DNA of 6,520 nucleotides, taken from positions 1-6,520 of the forward strand of contig JAISGE010000201.1 in the NCBI GenBank assembly GCA_031263265.1, written 5' to 3'. Below, one piece after another: positions 5,387-6,520 of the stretch (the stretch's first letter is position 1; the number at the start of each line of letters is the position of its first letter). The notes under the pieces are model-generated. The model saw nothing but the letters and a program-made list of their open reading frames with translations. It ran no database searches and was not told the origin of the DNA. The translations under genes and the position numbers were made by a program. The stretch comes from Treponema sp. GTDB lineage: Bacteria > Spirochaetota > Spirochaetia > Treponematales > Breznakiellaceae.

Positions 5387-6520
5387 GAGTCAGGGTCTCC
5401 TTGTCGGTAGGGGTTTGGGGTGGTAACTGATGCATAGGTCATGGGTTGGTAGCCTTGCTCTGCATCTTTCTTGGCGGCATACCATGCCATGAGCTTACTA
5501 ATGGCACCGTCCCCATGCCGCCGTTCCCTGGGGCCGCCACTCCGCTCAAGCACACAGGGTACTCCGGCCTTCAACCCCACCACCCGGAAATCATCCCGAA
5601 TAAAGGGATCCGCGGGAATGGTGGTGGTACGGTCCTCCATGCAGCCCTTGAGTCCGGGGAAGGTTTCAGCATACCACTTGGTTGAGATCATCACCTGATA
5701 GACGTAACCGGGCCACTGCTGGGCGGCAAGCTCGGCTATCATTTGGCCGTTACCCCGGGAATCGAAGGCGGCGCTGCCCAGGTTCGGCAGCGTATCCATC
5801 ACGTAGGTGATAACCTGCCATTGTTGGGAGAAGGGCACATTGCGCAATTCGATTACCAGAAAGGTCAGCAGCCGTCCATCGGGGACTTGCTCATCACAGA
5901 AGATGCTGGTAAGGTCGCCTGAACGGGCGAAGTCCTCTCCTAAGTAAACCGGGTTTTTGTGGGCAAGCAGGATGTCCCGGATTTCCCTCGTGAGCCATTG
6001 GCCAAATTCCTTGACCCGCTGCGCTTCCTTCTCAAAGGTAAAACTATCCTCACAGGCTTTGCGTATAACCGCTACGGTGGGGTCGGAAACGGCCTCAAGC
6101 AGGGACGAGGGGAAGTAACGCGTCCCGGCTCGAACCGGGATACAGAACAACTCCTCGTCGGCCCCCTCTCCATAATCGCTGATAATTCCTTCCCGCCATG
6201 TTTCCTGTTGCTCCTTAGACCATACTTCGCCTTGTACCAGGCAGATACGCGGGTACAATCCCTGGGCCAAGGCTTGGTCAAAGGTGGTACGGTGCAGGGA
6301 ATACTGCTTTTTTCCTTCCCGGACTTCTTTTACAAGCTCGTTAAAGGGATTGTCATCGCCGTTATGAGTGGAGAGGATACGGATGCAGCCACCCCACATT
6401 TGCAGGGCCAGGGCTGCTTTGATGAGTTCGTCCAAATCATCAACGAAAGCGGCTTCATCAATAATAACCCGGCCCTGCTTTGACCTGAGCGACCGGGCGG
6501 TTGAGGGCAAGCCCCAGATT
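5371..6520 (-). CDS. Phage terminase large subunit (Mu gp28-like), C-terminal part
   Basis: The frame is open to the right edge, so the gene is partial: the N-terminal ATPase half with the Walker A loop lies outside. TTG 6508-6510 is not a real start; the reading continues as WGL upstream. Counting from that TTG, seen are 'GRVIIDEAAF' (13-22, Walker B with D18 and E19), 'ILSTHNGDDNPFNELV' (45-60, the coupling motif), and an RNase H-like nuclease domain with three acidic sites: 'LGEDFARSGD' (190-199, D193), 'AAFDSRGNGQMIAE' (247-260, D250) and 'RHGDGAIS' (331-338, D334). The protein is the motor and nuclease that pumps DNA into proheads through the portal and cuts it when the head is full. All catalytic residues in view are intact. 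The C-terminus ends in SWDDE, and the last 16 bases overlap the portal gene. Mu-type homologues use the same gene order. Confidence 0.92.
   Translation of the reverse strand, partial: IWGLPSTARSLRSKQGRVIIDEAAFVDDLDELIKAALALQMWGGCIRILSTHNGDDNPFNELVKEVREGKKQYSLHRTTFDQALAQGLYPRICLVQGEVWSKEQQETWREGIISDYGEGADEELFCIPVRAGTRYFPSSLLEAVSDPTVAVIRKACEDSFTFEKEAQRVKEFGQWLTREIRDILLAHKNPVYLGEDFARSGDLTSIFCDEQVPDGRLLTFLVIELRNVPFSQQWQVITYVMDTLPNLGSAAFDSRGNGQMIAELAAQQWPGYVYQVMISTKWYAETFPGLKGCMEDRTTTIPADPFIRDDFRVVGLKAGVPCVLERSGGPRERRHGDGAISKLMAWYAAKKDAEQGYQPMTYASVTTPNPYRQGDPDSWDDE

Noticed and set aside
5959..6483. 174-codon frame on the plus strand
   Set aside because: It is antisense to the terminase nuclease and ATPase motifs and has no recognisable domain.

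Overview
The window looks like part of a Mu-like (transposable-type) prophage in a moderately GC-rich bacterium. All genes I can support lie on the minus strand, so transcription runs from right to left. Nothing in the sequence fixes the host. A termite-gut-type Treponema or similar anaerobe is only an impression from the style of the proteins and the roughly 50% GC composition, and I put little weight on it.

Right two thirds (2201-6520): a compact head-packaging and portal block in the Mu order. It runs from a terminase large subunit (5' end cut by the window edge), through a DUF935/Mu gp29-type portal protein, to a MuF/SPP1 gp7-type minor head protein and a small acidic protein. Neighbouring genes overlap by 16, 1 and 17 bases, which points to one translationally coupled operon. 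The minor head protein carries a JAB/MPN metallopeptidase-like domain at its C-terminus (HSHP...S..D), an architecture related to MuF-linked polymorphic toxins.

Middle (1090-2064): a sharply AT-rich island. It holds a 61-codon open frame with no visible ribosome binding site, probably the tail of a once longer gene. This abuts a gene for a 243-residue protein with about eight membrane segments and a good ribosome binding site. It has the look of an acquired moron, or of an orphan toxin-tip/immunity pair; the second reading is an inference.

Left (1-1089): a GC-rich non-coding stretch with a 24-base imperfect inverted repeat. It is followed by a good promoter that drives a frameshifted, truncated DUF6266-family gene. 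Last comes the first 40 codons of a gene with a strong Shine-Dalgarno, which may be a phage tail/baseplate hub (gpD-like) protein. The protease/scaffold, major head and tail-tube genes that normally follow the minor head gene in Mu-like phages are absent between 2200 and 120. The prophage is therefore either rearranged or degraded here, or the left part belongs to a different module.
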